From NCBI GenBank assembly GCA_017616445.1, contig JAFZYE010000057.1, positions 1-32,648 on the forward strand: 32,648 bases of DNA, read 5' to 3'. Position 1 is the first letter of the stretch. Each line of letters opens with the position of its first letter. This stretch comes from Bacteroidaceae bacterium. Its GTDB lineage: Bacteria > Bacteroidota > Bacteroidia > Bacteroidales > Bacteroidaceae. The position numbers were made by a program, and so were the translations under genes. The notes beneath the pieces are model-generated. The model ran no database searches, was not told the DNA's origin, and saw only the letters and a program-made list of their open reading frames with translations. Of the stretch, positions 1-7,644 are shown in pieces.

Positions 1-15
1 AATGTAGAATGTTAA

Positions 16-50
16 CACTCCCCCTTGGGGGAGTAGGGAGGGGGCTCCCT
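16..50. repeat. GC-rich palindromic tag A plus CTCACC repeats
   Basis: CTCCCCCTTGGGGGAG at 18-33 is a perfect palindrome followed by a G-rich tail, matching the tag family seen elsewhere in the window. From 50 to 74 a CTCACCTCTCACCACTCACC stretch fills the gap to the transporter start. Confidence 0.7.
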
Positions 51-86
51 CTCACCTCTCACCACTCACCACTAAAAAAAATCAAT

Positions 87-1427
87 ATGAAAAATAGCAG
101 TTTACGAAGCACCATTGCAGTGTCTCTCACCAATTACCTCGATGCAGGAGCCATCGTAGCAGGAGCCAGTGGTCTCACCCTTTGGCAGAACTATCTGGGT
201 CTGTCCGAAGTCCATCTCGGATGGCTTAACTTCATCAGTGCCAACTGTCTGGGTGCTGCCATCGGAGCCATCATCGGCGGATTCCTGGCCGACCGCTACG
301 GTCGTAAGTTCATCTACACCTACAACCTCTTGGTCTATATGACAGGTGTGCTGCTTGTCATGTGTTCTGTCAATTTCCCCATGCTCCTTGCAGGATTCCT
401 TGTGACAGGTATCTCTGTCGGCATTGGTGTACCTGCCTCTTGGACCTATATCTCTGAGAGTTCCGAAATCTACAACCGTGGACGTAACATCTGCATCTCA
501 CAGATGTCATGGGGTTTCGGACCAATGATCATCCTGTTACTTGGTATGTGCTTCGCTCCAGGCGGCTACCTCTTTGGTTGGGTCGAGTCGATTGGTCATG
601 CCATCGGAGGAGCAGACCTCAGTGGCGATGCACTCAATGTGTTCAGTTCGCGTGTGGTATTCTTCTCGCTCTTTGTCGTAGCCTTCGTGGCCTGGAACCT
701 GCAACGTAAGTTGGATGAAAGCAGCGAATGGAAGGAAAGTCAGAAAGCAGCAAAAGCCAAAGGTGAGGACACAGGTCTGCTCCATGCCTTCAAAGTGCTG
801 TTCTCCAACCGTATCGCCATCAAGACCGTTTGCTTCCTCGCCACCATCTACCTCACATGGAACCTCGTAGCTTCGGTCATGGGATTCTTCCAGCCCCATA
901 TCTACGAGACTGCAGGAGGTCTCAGCAACGAATATGCCAACATGCTCTCATGTGTGGGATGGGTCATCGTGGTGGCCATCACCTTCGACCTCTCCTTCTT
1001 CATTGACCGCCTGCCACATAAGCTGTTCTACGTACTCGGTCTGATAGCGGCCTTAGCCACTTGGGTGGTCATCATCGTAGGAGTCAACGGAATGGGAAGT
1101 CTGTGGGCATTCTCCATCCTCTGGGGCATCAACGGAGGCCTCTCCGTCCAGATATTCTATGCGCTCTGGGGTTCCGAACTCTTCCCCGCCAAGTTCCGTG
1201 CAGGTGCTCAAGGACTCATGTTCTTCATCGTACGCGGTCTCTCAGCTGTATGGGGACTCGTCTTCACCTACATCTATGGTGAAAACGGCGAAGGATTCAC
1301 CGTTGCAGCTTGGTGCATGATTGCCCTCCTCCTCATCTCCCTCATCGTCGGCATCATCGGATGCCCCAACACTCGCGGCAAATCACTTGAACAAATTACA
1401 AAAGAAAGGTATGGCGGCAATTATTAA
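87..1427 (+). CDS. MFS sugar transporter, probably for L-rhamnose
   Basis: This is a 446-residue membrane protein with about twelve hydrophobic segments. The loop after the second segment carries GGFLADRYGRK, a typical major facilitator signature. It would sit in the inner membrane and import a sugar by ion symport. The substrate is inferred only from the next gene, rhamnulose-1-phosphate aldolase, 43 bp downstream on the same strand. I chose the ATG at 87 because the longer open frame (from base 9) is a translation of a GC-rich palindrome and of CTCACCT repeats, not conserved protein. The promoter and the rest of the operon lie left of the window. Family is secure; substrate is not. Confidence 0.85.
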   Translation: MKNSSLRSTIAVSLTNYLDAGAIVAGASGLTLWQNYLGLSEVHLGWLNFISANCLGAAIGAIIGGFLADRYGRKFIYTYNLLVYMTGVLLVMCSVNFPMLLAGFLVTGISVGIGVPASWTYISESSEIYNRGRNICISQMSWGFGPMIILLLGMCFAPGGYLFGWVESIGHAIGGADLSGDALNVFSSRVVFFSLFVVAFVAWNLQRKLDESSEWKESQKAAKAKGEDTGLLHAFKVLFSNRIAIKTVCFLATIYLTWNLVASVMGFFQPHIYETAGGLSNEYANMLSCVGWVIVVAITFDLSFFIDRLPHKLFYVLGLIAALATWVVIIVGVNGMGSLWAFSILWGINGGLSVQIFYALWGSELFPAKFRAGAQGLMFFIVRGLSAVWGLVFTYIYGENGEGFTVAAWCMIALLLISLIVGIIGCPNTRGKSLEQITKERYGGNY

Positions 1428-1434
1428 ACAGCCG

Positions 1435-1466
1435 TCATAACGATATAACGATATAACGTCATAACG
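1435..1466. repeat. Four 8-bp tandem units between transporter and rhaD
   Basis: Units TCATAACG, ATATAACG, ATATAACG, TCATAACG follow without a gap and end 4 bp before the rhaD start codon, so they occupy the ribosome-binding region. Confidence 0.75.
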
Positions 1467-1470
1467 AAAA

Positions 1471-2292
1471 ATGAAATCAATTCTAGAACACCGCCCCGCC
1501 CTTGCGGCCGTCATCGACCAGGTTGCCGAAGTCACTGGCTATCTGTGGCAGAACGGATGGGCAGAACGTAATGGCGGAAACATCACCGTCAACATCACAG
1601 AGTTTGTGGACGCAGAGATGGCAGCAATGCCTGCCATCGCACCCGTACAACCAATCGGTAAAGTCCTTCCTTACCTCAAAGGCAAGTATTTCTATGCTAA
1701 AGGTACAGGCAAACGTATGCGCGACCTCGCACGATGGCCCATGCAGAACGGAGCCATCATCCGCATCTGCGATGACTGTGCCTCCTACGAAATCATCGCC
1801 GATGAACCCGTCATGCCCACCAGCGAACTGCCAAGTCATCTGGCACTGCAGAACTACCTGCTCGAAACGGGTAGCAACTATAAAGCCACACTCCACACCC
1901 ATCCCATCGAACTCGTAGCCATGAGCCACATCAAGCGGCTCCTCCAACCAGGTGAGATGACCCATGTGCTGTGGAGTATGATTCCAGAGACCCTCGCCTT
2001 TGCCCCACTCGGCATCGGCATCGTTCCCTACACCCTCCCTGGTTCTGTAGCACTCGCAGATGCCACCCTCGAACAAATCCGTCACCACGACGTGGTGTTG
2101 TGGGAAAAGCACGGCACTGTAGCCGTAGGTCGTGACATCATGGATGCATTCGACCAGACCGATGTGCTCTGCAAGGCAGCGAAGATTTATATGTGTGCCA
2201 AGGCCATGGGGTCTGAACCCGAAGGCATGACCGACGAGGCCATGCAAGAGGTGCAACGGGTGTTCAACCTCCCAAAAGAAAGAATAGGCTAA
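1471..2292 (+). CDS. rhaD: Rhamnulose-1-phosphate aldolase
   Basis: A class II aldolase of 273 residues that splits L-rhamnulose 1-phosphate into dihydroxyacetone phosphate and L-lactaldehyde in the cytoplasm. The zinc ligands are visible as H142 and H144 (TLHTHP) and H214 (EKHGT). E119 in SELPSHL is the catalytic acid/base. Spacing matches the E. coli enzyme (E117, H141, H143, H212) and length is normal (about 274). N-terminal NGWAERNGGNIT is the phosphate-binding region. It lies 43 bp behind the transporter, so the two are probably co-transcribed; kinase and isomerase genes are presumably left of the window. Confidence 0.95.
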   Translation: MKSILEHRPALAAVIDQVAEVTGYLWQNGWAERNGGNITVNITEFVDAEMAAMPAIAPVQPIGKVLPYLKGKYFYAKGTGKRMRDLARWPMQNGAIIRICDDCASYEIIADEPVMPTSELPSHLALQNYLLETGSNYKATLHTHPIELVAMSHIKRLLQPGEMTHVLWSMIPETLAFAPLGIGIVPYTLPGSVALADATLEQIRHHDVVLWEKHGTVAVGRDIMDAFDQTDVLCKAAKIYMCAKAMGSEPEGMTDEAMQEVQRVFNLPKERIG

Positions 2293-2299
2293 ATGATCA

Positions 2300-2316
2300 T
2301 GCAGCAAGACGCTGCA
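2300..2316 (+). other. Small hairpin after rhaD
   Basis: TGCAGC-AAGAC-GCTGCA forms a 6-bp stem 7 bp after the rhaD stop. No T-run follows, so it is not a clear terminator; it could stabilise the 3' end of the rha transcript. Confidence 0.35.
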
Positions 2317-2356
2317 ATAGTGAACAGTCAACTTAAAATTAACCTCAAAAAAGAAA

Positions 2357-2935
2357 ATGAAAATGAAAAAGTTTATGATGAGCTTTGCCACTGTAGCAGT
2401 TACCCTGCTCTTGGCTTCATGTGGAAACAAAAGTACAAACAATGCCGCTACAGAAGGAGAAACAGAGACAGAAGCTGCTCCTGCTGAGGTAGCTTATGAG
2501 ACATTCACCGTCGAGAAGTACAATGCCAGCTTCGAATTGCCACAGGGCATGCGCCGTACCGATGACCCTGTAATGGATAACGGTGGTTGCTGGACTATGG
2601 TACCAGAGGACGACAACGACTTCCCTATCTACGCAGCTGTAGATTTCGGTGTGTATGAGACGATGTTCGGAGAATACGACGATGAGAGGATTCAGCGTGA
2701 GTTCGACGAGGACATCCCAGAAGAGGCTGTAAAGACACTCGACTTGGAAAAGAAGGAATACACATACTATGTTCCAAGTGAGGATGAGGATGGCATCAAG
2801 GAGTATCACCGTGTGGTATTCAAGGGCAACCAGTCTCTCAATGTCACAGTGTCATACACTGGCAGATGGGCTGACAAGCTTGGTGGCGAGGTTTGCGACC
2901 ACATCCTGCAGTCCGCGAAGTTCAACGAAGAGTAA
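2357..2935 (+). CDS. Small acidic lipoprotein of unknown function
   Basis: A 192-residue protein with a lipoprotein signal: MKMKKFMMS, a hydrophobic stretch, then the lipobox LLASC with the acylated cysteine near residue 22. The start could also be two codons later (MKKF). A low-complexity Glu/Thr linker (ETETEAAPAE) follows. The rest is very acidic and probably beta-rich (PQGMRRTDDPVMDNGGCWTM, then many D/E pairs). I do not recognise the domain. It lies 64 bp after rhaD on the same strand with no promoter motif seen between them, so read-through from the rha operon is possible. The location, periplasm or outer membrane, is inferred from the lipobox. Confidence 0.8.
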   Translation: MKMKKFMMSFATVAVTLLLASCGNKSTNNAATEGETETEAAPAEVAYETFTVEKYNASFELPQGMRRTDDPVMDNGGCWTMVPEDDNDFPIYAAVDFGVYETMFGEYDDERIQREFDEDIPEEAVKTLDLEKKEYTYYVPSEDEDGIKEYHRVVFKGNQSLNVTVSYTGRWADKLGGEVCDHILQSAKFNEE

Positions 2936-2982
2936 TAACAGTAGATTCCTGTGTTAAGTTGAAACAAAAACAAGTAAAACAG

Positions 2983-3105
2983 CTTAGTCACGGCTGTAGC
3001 TCTTCGAGTTATTCATCTAAGTTTGAAAGGCAGAGATTATGAGCGAGCTCCTATCTCTGCCTTTCATTCTCATCTGCATCCCTGTGGGAGTCACCCCTGA
3101 CTAAG
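2983..3105. repeat. Element bounded by inverted repeats with nested hairpin
   Basis: CTTAGTCA (2983-2990) and TGACTAAG (3098-3105) are perfect 8-bp inverted ends. Inside, TGAAAGGCAGAGAT (3024-3037) pairs perfectly with ATCTCTGCCTTTCA (3053-3066), a 14-bp stem with a 15-nt loop. Similar A-rich words, AAAAACAAGTAAAACA and AAAAACAAGAAAAACA, lie just outside each end. It may be a small non-autonomous element or a structured 3' UTR. Confidence 0.5.
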
Positions 3106-3280
3106 TAAAAAACAAGAAAAACAATTATTATCACGCCGCATGGTGTTTTTGAACGAAGTGACTGTTTTTTACTTTGAATTGTTCATAAGCCATAGGCTTG
3201 TTGGAGGTTTTATCAGAGCTACGGGGAGCTCGCTCACCAGTAGGGATGAGAGAACTGACAACAGAAGTGCAAAGCACTTG

Positions 3281-3310
3281 AACAATGAAAAGCTGTTTTT
3301 ATTGTTTTTG
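3281..3310 (+). terminator. Possible terminator between converging genes
   Basis: AACAATGAAAA (3281-3291) pairs with TTTTTATTGTT (3296-3306) around GCTG with one G-U pair, followed by TTTG. It would end rightward transcription from the lipoprotein gene. A second small hairpin AAGTGC-AAA-GCACTT precedes it. Confidence 0.45.
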
Positions 3311-3331
3311 TAATATAATTGAAATCGGGGA

Positions 3332-4999
3332 TTATTTCTCTGATACTTCATACTTGAAGTAATCCACATCGACGTAGCCACCCGTCTTCTTCGTAGCGTA
3401 GTTGAAGATGCCGAACTTCGAACCCATGAAGAAACGGCGGTAGTCGAACACCATACGGTAGTTCTCCGTGCCTATCTTCGTCCACTGCTCACCATCGAGA
3501 CTATAATAGAAGTTAGCTGCATCACGACCACCACGCTGACCAGGACGGAACTCACCGTCGAGGCGCAACCATATCTTTGGCTGCTTAGCCTTGCTCAACT
3601 TGGTCAGGTCAACGGTCTCCACAACCTTTTCCTCTACCTTCGTCACAGCCTTCTCACGTTCTGTGAGCGTTACCTTCTGCTCACTCATCTCCAGCACATA
3701 CGTCTTGCCGTTCTTCTTGACGGTCAGTACACCGCTGTCGCCATTGAAGGCAGTCAGTCCAGCACAGTCACCATCCAGCATCTTCGTCAGATCCATGCAG
3801 ATGTAGCCGCTACAGGTCGGACCTTCCATACGCTGTGTCAGCGTGTTGGGAGCCAGGTATAGGTTAGGTACCACACGGCTGGTCTTCAGTCGCAGGTATC
3901 CTGGGCGTTCCGTCAGGCTCCATGCCTTATCCACAGGGTTGTGGTTCCACTGCCAATGCAGTCCCAACTTCGTATCGTCGAAGTCGTCACTCTTCACAAT
4001 TGCCTTTACAGGCTGTCCGCTCTTATATGGACGCATCACGTCAGGCACCTTGTAGTTCTCGTCGCCCAACATAGGCCAACCGTCAATCCATCGTACAGGA
4101 CTCAGTGTCAGCACACGTCCCACACCTCCACGGTCTTGGAACATGATGCCGTACCAATCACCCTCCTGAGTGTCCACTATCGTACCTTGAGCCAGATAGC
4201 CGAATCCACCGAAGTCACTCTCCAAGATGACATGCTTCTCCCACTTGGCGTTCAGGTCCTTCGTGCGGTAGCACACCTCACGACGATGGAGACCAGCACC
4301 ATACGACTGACTGATAAGCATTGCATAGTAAGTGCCCTGATGCTTGATGACACGCGTACCTTCCAACAGTCCACGCTCTTCCTCCTCACGCTGGAAGTAA
4401 TGACGAAGACTGCCCTCGACCACACCTTTCAGGTCACGAGTCAGCTGACATACCTCACCTGTTCCGAAGAACACGTATGGAGTGCCGTCATCGTCAAAGA
4501 ACAACGTAGCATCGTGGAAATGACGCAGACGCGAATGGATGGTCCATGGTCCCTCTGCCTTCGGAGCCGTGAAGATGTAAGTGTCGCCCATCTTCCCCTG
4601 CTCGTTAGGAGCCAGGAGTGCCCAGAACTTACCGTCGTGATACTTCAGCGAGGTGGCCCACTGTCCACGTCCATACACCGTACCTACACCCTCACCCTTC
4701 TGCTCTTCGAGCGGTAGCGAGAAAGCCAGGTCATACTTCGGAGAATCCGTCAACTTATCGAAGATATACCCCACGGTCTCCCAGTTCTTCAAGTCCTTCG
4801 AAGCCATTACAGGAGCACCAGGCATCAGGTGCATCGTCGTAGATACCAGATAGAATGTGTCACCCACACGAATGACATCAGGATCAGGGCAGTCAGCCCA
4901 TAACATCGGGTTCTTGATTGGAGGTTCTTTCGATGGCTGTGCAGCAGCGAAGGTGCACAACATACTACAAAGTAGTAAAGTAGCAAAATGTTTCATCAT
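3332..4999 (-). CDS. Secreted glycoside hydrolase family 43 enzyme (xylosidase/arabinofuranosidase type)
   Basis: A 555-residue exported enzyme. Residues 1-20 are a signal peptide ending FAAA-Q. The five-bladed propeller shows the three expected acidic residues: D39 in CPDPDVI (base), D163 in FHDATLFFDDDG (pKa modulator) and E213 in LLEGTRVI (acid). The C-terminal part (from about residue 350) is a beta-sandwich with FYYSLDGEQWTKIG, as in GH43 enzymes with an accessory C-terminal domain. It probably removes xylose or arabinose from plant polysaccharides in the periplasm or outside; exact specificity cannot be read. I start at the tandem ATG at 4999 because the 16 residues upstream are not signal-like. 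It has its own promoter and stands alone, not in a SusC/SusD locus. Confidence 0.9.
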   Translation of the reverse strand: MMKHFATLLLCSMLCTFAAAQPSKEPPIKNPMLWADCPDPDVIRVGDTFYLVSTTMHLMPGAPVMASKDLKNWETVGYIFDKLTDSPKYDLAFSLPLEEQKGEGVGTVYGRGQWATSLKYHDGKFWALLAPNEQGKMGDTYIFTAPKAEGPWTIHSRLRHFHDATLFFDDDGTPYVFFGTGEVCQLTRDLKGVVEGSLRHYFQREEEERGLLEGTRVIKHQGTYYAMLISQSYGAGLHRREVCYRTKDLNAKWEKHVILESDFGGFGYLAQGTIVDTQEGDWYGIMFQDRGGVGRVLTLSPVRWIDGWPMLGDENYKVPDVMRPYKSGQPVKAIVKSDDFDDTKLGLHWQWNHNPVDKAWSLTERPGYLRLKTSRVVPNLYLAPNTLTQRMEGPTCSGYICMDLTKMLDGDCAGLTAFNGDSGVLTVKKNGKTYVLEMSEQKVTLTEREKAVTKVEEKVVETVDLTKLSKAKQPKIWLRLDGEFRPGQRGGRDAANFYYSLDGEQWTKIGTENYRMVFDYRRFFMGSKFGIFNYATKKTGGYVDVDYFKYEVSEK

Positions 5000-5037
5000 A
5001 CGTTGAATTATTATTGATAATAGAATTTGATTCCTCT

Positions 5038-5067
5038 TTCCTCTCACTCCTCACCTCTCACCTCTAA
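5038..5067. repeat. CTCACCT-type short repeats
   Basis: TTCCTCTCACTCCTCACCTCTCACCTC-like degenerate heptamers lie in the 5' leader of the GH43 gene. Related CTCACC/AGGTGAG runs occur at 50-74 and 19675-19697. Confidence 0.55.
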
Positions 5068-5081
5068 TTGAGTTTCTGATG

Positions 5082-5112
5082 CAAAATTAGTAATTATTTC
5101 CCAAACGACAAT
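5082..5112 (-). promoter_or_regulatory. Promoter of the GH43 gene
   Basis: Read leftward, the -7 box is TAATTTTG (complement of 5082-5089), matching TAnnTTTG. ATTG (complement of 5109-5112) lies 19 nt upstream as the -33 box. It is about 80 bp from the chosen start codon. Confidence 0.6.
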
Positions 5113-5132
5113 GCATAAAAGGCTCTTTTCTC

Positions 5133-5176
5133 ACAAAAAAAGCAGATGCCGGACGACATTTGTCATTCCGGCATCT
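5133..5176 (-). terminator. Rho-independent terminator of the initiator tRNA
   Basis: AGATGCCGGA (5144-5153) pairs perfectly with TCCGGCATCT (5167-5176). Read leftward the hairpin begins 9 nt after the tRNA 3' end and is followed by a run of about seven T residues (complement of 5135-5141). Confidence 0.85.
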
Positions 5177-5185
5177 CCCAAGGGT

Positions 5186-5262
5186 TGGTTGCGGAGATTG
5201 GATTCGAACCAATGACCTCCAGGTTATGAGCCTGGCGAGCTACCAACTGCTACCACTCCGCG
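5186..5262 (-). tRNA. Initiator tRNA-fMet (anticodon CAT)
   Basis: 77 nt with the CCA end encoded. The anticodon loop is CTCATAA. It has the initiator hallmark of a mismatch at 1-72 (C against A), with GCGGAG/CTCCGC pairing below it, and T-arm ATTGG-TTCGAAT-CCAAT. The anticodon stem is CCAGG/CCTGG, so the usual three G-C pairs next to the loop read AGG/CCT. The D-arm (GGTAGCAGTTGGTAGCTC) pairs only as AGC/GCT plus G-C with a bulged T, unlike the clean GAGC/GCTC stem of E. coli tRNA-fMet. Flanked by its own promoter and terminator. Confidence 0.93.
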
Positions 5263-5294
5263 ATGTTATGTAGTGCTTTCTTGAAAAGCGAGTG

Positions 5295-5326
5295 CAAAAT
5301 TACAACATTTTTCCGAATTGACCAAA
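5295..5326 (-). promoter_or_regulatory. Promoter of the initiator tRNA
   Basis: Read leftward: -33 TTTG (complement of 5323-5326), a 20-nt spacer, and -7 TAATTTTG (complement of 5295-5302). Both boxes match the Bacteroidetes consensus; transcription would start about 25 nt before the tRNA. Confidence 0.8.
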
Positions 5327-5361
5327 CAATTTGTGCAAAAAAAATGTTTAACCCTAAAAAA

Positions 5362-5393
5362 TTTGGCTGTTTCAAAAAAAAATCGTACCTTTG
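5362..5393 (+). promoter_or_regulatory. Promoter of the RlpA-like gene
   Basis: TTTG at 5362-5365, a 20-nt spacer, and TACCTTTG at 5386-5393 match the Bacteroidetes consensus. The predicted start near 5400 leaves a leader of about 105 nt before the ATG at 5507. Confidence 0.8.
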
Positions 5394-5506
5394 CAGTCCA
5401 AAATAAGAAATCCAGGCGTGGATAATAGTATGAAATGTTAGAGGACCTAAAAAAGGAGAATAAAGAATTGAAGTAGAGAGAGGCCCTCGTTGAATGAAAT
5501 AGCTAC

Positions 5507-6019
5507 ATGAAAAGAAATTATTGTGCTAAGCTGGGCCTCGCAAACTTGTTTGCAGGTAAGCTGTTAATGATTGTTATTTTATGTTGTTTTGTTACGAATC
5601 TTGATGCTCAGACCTTAACAGGTAAGGCTTCTTACTATGGTGGTAAGTTCCATGGGCGCAAGAGTGCAAGTGGTAAGGTTTACGACATGTACAAGTACAC
5701 GTGTGCACACAAAACACTGCCATTCGGAACAATGTTGAAAGTAACGAACAAGAAGAACGGTAAGACCGTGACGGTAGAAGTAACCGACAGGGGACCTTAC
5801 GTAAAAGGTAGAATACTCGACTTATCTGTTGCTGCGGCAATGGATTTGGACATGATGAAAGCTGGAGTGGCAGACATTGAAGCTGAAGTCATCAAGAAAG
5901 AGAAGATTACCAAACCAAGTGCCCGCTTGATTTTGTCAGAGCCTGAACTGCTGAAGGAATTCAAGAAGGAAGTTCCTCGCCCTGACGTAACGACACAATG
6001 GGCTAGCACTGTGAAGTAA
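5507..6019 (+). CDS. RlpA-like double-psi beta-barrel protein
   Basis: A 170-residue exported protein. Residues 18-34 are the hydrophobic core of a signal peptide ending near LDA-Q. Residues 37-120 are the RlpA barrel: GKASYYGGKFHGRKSASG, then LPFGTMLKVTN, then VEVTDRGPYVKGRILDLS. D94 in TDRGPY aligns with the essential aspartate of RlpA. RlpA proteins are septal lytic transglycosylases that cut peptide-free peptidoglycan; activity here is inferred. There is no SPOR domain, unlike the E. coli form; after residue 130 a Lys-rich tail follows. It is a single-gene transcript with its own promoter and terminator. A separate SPOR protein is encoded at 11031-11585. Confidence 0.88.
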   Translation: MKRNYCAKLGLANLFAGKLLMIVILCCFVTNLDAQTLTGKASYYGGKFHGRKSASGKVYDMYKYTCAHKTLPFGTMLKVTNKKNGKTVTVEVTDRGPYVKGRILDLSVAAAMDLDMMKAGVADIEAEVIKKEKITKPSARLILSEPELLKEFKKEVPRPDVTTQWASTVK

Positions 6020-6038
6020 AAAAAACTGCTCCCACTGA

Positions 6039-6053
6039 CACCCCCAAGGGGAG
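6039..6053. repeat. GC-rich palindromic tag B (short copy)
   Basis: CACCCCCAAGGGGAGG, just after the RlpA-like gene, is a truncated copy of the tag family. Confidence 0.5.
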
Positions 6054-6077
6054 GAATGAAGGTAGCAAACGAATGAG

Positions 6078-6131
6078 AAAAGAGTGAATAGAGAATCTAA
6101 TAGAACGAACATTCCTATTCACTCTTTTTTT
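6078..6131 (+). terminator. Rho-independent terminator after the RlpA-like gene
   Basis: AAAAGAGTGAATAG (6078-6091) pairs perfectly with CTATTCACTCTTTT (6115-6128), 14 bp, and the right arm runs into seven T residues. Confidence 0.85.
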
Positions 6132-6188
6132 GGTAGAGGAATACATCAGCAGACTATCGTCCAGCGATAATTAGAATAAAACAAATAT

Positions 6189-7466
6189 ATGAAAAAGAAC
6201 TTAGAAACACTATGTGTACAGGCAGGATGGACTCCTAAGAAGGGTGAGCCACGTGTGCTGCCGATTTATCAGAGTACGACATTCAAGTACGAAACAAGTG
6301 AACAGATGGCGCGTCTGTTCGATTTGGAGGATTCGGGCTACTTCTATACCCGTCTGGCCAACCCGACGAACGATGCCGTAGCAGCTAAGATCAATGCTTT
6401 GGAAGGCGGTGTGGGTTGCATTCTGACCAGTAGCGGTCAAGCTGCTAACTTCTATGCAATCTTCAACATCTGTGAGGCTGGCGACCACTTCATCACAGCA
6501 AACACCATCTACGGCGGTACATACAACCTGTTTGGTGTGACCCTGAAGAAGCTGGGTATCGAATGTACTTTCATTGACCCTGAATGGGATGACGAGCGCA
6601 TCGAAGCTGAGTTCCGCCCTAACACGAAGTGTTTCTTCGGCGAGACCATCTCAAACCCTGGCGGTAATGTGTTCGACATCGAGCGTTTCGCAAAGATGGC
6701 TCACAAGCATGGGGTGCCACTCATCGTGGACAACACCTTCGCCACACCAATCAACTGTCGTCCTATCGAATGGGGATGTGACATCGTGACCCACTCTACC
6801 ACGAAATATATGGACGGACATGCCACTCAGGTGGGTGGCGCAGTCGTTGACAGCGGTAACTTCGACTGGGAGGCATACGGTGACAAGTTCGCTGGTCTGA
6901 CCACTCCAGATGAGAGTTATCATGGTCTGACCTATACCAAGACTTTTGGCAAGCAGGCTTATATCACGAAGTTGCTGACACAACTCATGCGTGACCTCGG
7001 CAGTATTCCTTCACCTCAGAACTGCTTCCTCCTCAACCTGGGTCTGGAGACCCTGCACCTGCGCATGCCTCGCCACTGCGAGAACGCACAGCGTGTGGCT
7101 GAGTGGTTGGAGAAGAACGAGAAGGTGGCTTGGGTGAACTATTGTGGCCTGAAAGGTAATAAGTACTACGACCTGGCCCAGAAATACCTGCCCAACGGTA
7201 GTTGTGGTGTGATTGCCTTCGGACTGAAAGGCAGCAAGGAAGAGGCCATCCGCTTCATGGACAACCTCGACTTCATCGCCATCGTGACCCACGTGGCTGA
7301 TGCACGCACCTGTGTGCTCCACCCTGCTTCTCACACGCATCGTCAGCTCTCTGACGAACAGCTCCTCGAAGCGGGTGTACGTCCAGACCTCATTCGCCTC
7401 AGCGTAGGTATCGAGAACTGCGACGACATCATTGCTGACCTGGAGCAGGCTATGCAGAAGATGTAA
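6189..7466 (+). CDS. metY: O-acetylhomoserine sulfhydrylase (PLP enzyme)
   Basis: A 425-residue cytoplasmic enzyme of the Cys/Met-metabolism PLP family. It joins O-acetylhomoserine with sulfide to give homocysteine (or with methanethiol to give methionine). The PLP lysine is K206 in THSTTKYMDGH; YTRLANPTND (near 53-62), SSGQAANFYA and IVDNTFATP are the other cofactor and substrate motifs. Length, NTIYGGTYNLFGVTLK and the C-terminal HPASHTHRQL segment match O-acetylhomoserine sulfhydrylases rather than cystathionine gamma-synthase. It is flanked upstream by a terminator. I see no TAnnTTTG box in the 57-bp gap and no methionine riboswitch. Confidence 0.92.
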   Translation: MKKNLETLCVQAGWTPKKGEPRVLPIYQSTTFKYETSEQMARLFDLEDSGYFYTRLANPTNDAVAAKINALEGGVGCILTSSGQAANFYAIFNICEAGDHFITANTIYGGTYNLFGVTLKKLGIECTFIDPEWDDERIEAEFRPNTKCFFGETISNPGGNVFDIERFAKMAHKHGVPLIVDNTFATPINCRPIEWGCDIVTHSTTKYMDGHATQVGGAVVDSGNFDWEAYGDKFAGLTTPDESYHGLTYTKTFGKQAYITKLLTQLMRDLGSIPSPQNCFLLNLGLETLHLRMPRHCENAQRVAEWLEKNEKVAWVNYCGLKGNKYYDLAQKYLPNGSCGVIAFGLKGSKEEAIRFMDNLDFIAIVTHVADARTCVLHPASHTHRQLSDEQLLEAGVRPDLIRLSVGIENCDDIIADLEQAMQKM

Positions 7467-7475
7467 AGAACTGGT

Positions 7476-7488
7476 TTGTAACCAAAAC
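7476..7488. repeat. 13-bp direct repeat, left copy
   Basis: TTGTAACCAAAAC here is repeated exactly at 8088-8100; the two copies bracket the GxxExxY gene and its leader. Confidence 0.7.
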
Positions 7489-7498
7489 CTAAAAAACC

Positions 7499-7621
7499 CT
7501 TGTATTCAGGTTGAGACTAACGTCTTTGATGTTGAGCTGATATGGTTTCTTTTGTGAACAAGTTCTCAAAGAAGCCCTCTCAACTCACCATCCATCCTAC
7601 GGATTTCAACCTGAATACAAG
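7499..7621 (+). promoter_or_regulatory. Leader with 16-bp inverted repeat
   Basis: CTTGTATTCAGGTTGA (7499-7514) pairs perfectly with TCAACCTGAATACAAG (7606-7621), enclosing 91 nt. GTTGAGA (7511-7517) could instead pair with TCTCAAC (7578-7584), giving an alternative fold. The right arm ends 7 nt before an ATG at 7629 and 23 nt before the ATG at 7645. Confidence 0.55.
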
Positions 7622-7644
7622 AAAAACAATGAAAAACAAGGATT

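Larger units (their letters stand above)
2936..3331. other. Gene-free stretch with structured elements
   Basis: 396 bp between two converging genes. No open frame here is convincing. It contains a 123-bp element bounded by short inverted repeats (2983-3105), a strong hairpin inside it, and a hairpin with a T-rich arm near 3281-3310. Otherwise A/T-rich filler. Confidence 0.6.

Noticed and set aside
9-86. N-terminal extension of the MFS transporter
   Set aside because: The 26 residues are the translation of a palindromic tag and CTCACC repeats; the ATG at 87 is followed by a normal transporter start.
1483-2442. 319-codon open frame on the - strand
   Set aside because: Antisense to rhaD and running into the lipoprotein gene; no signal or domain.
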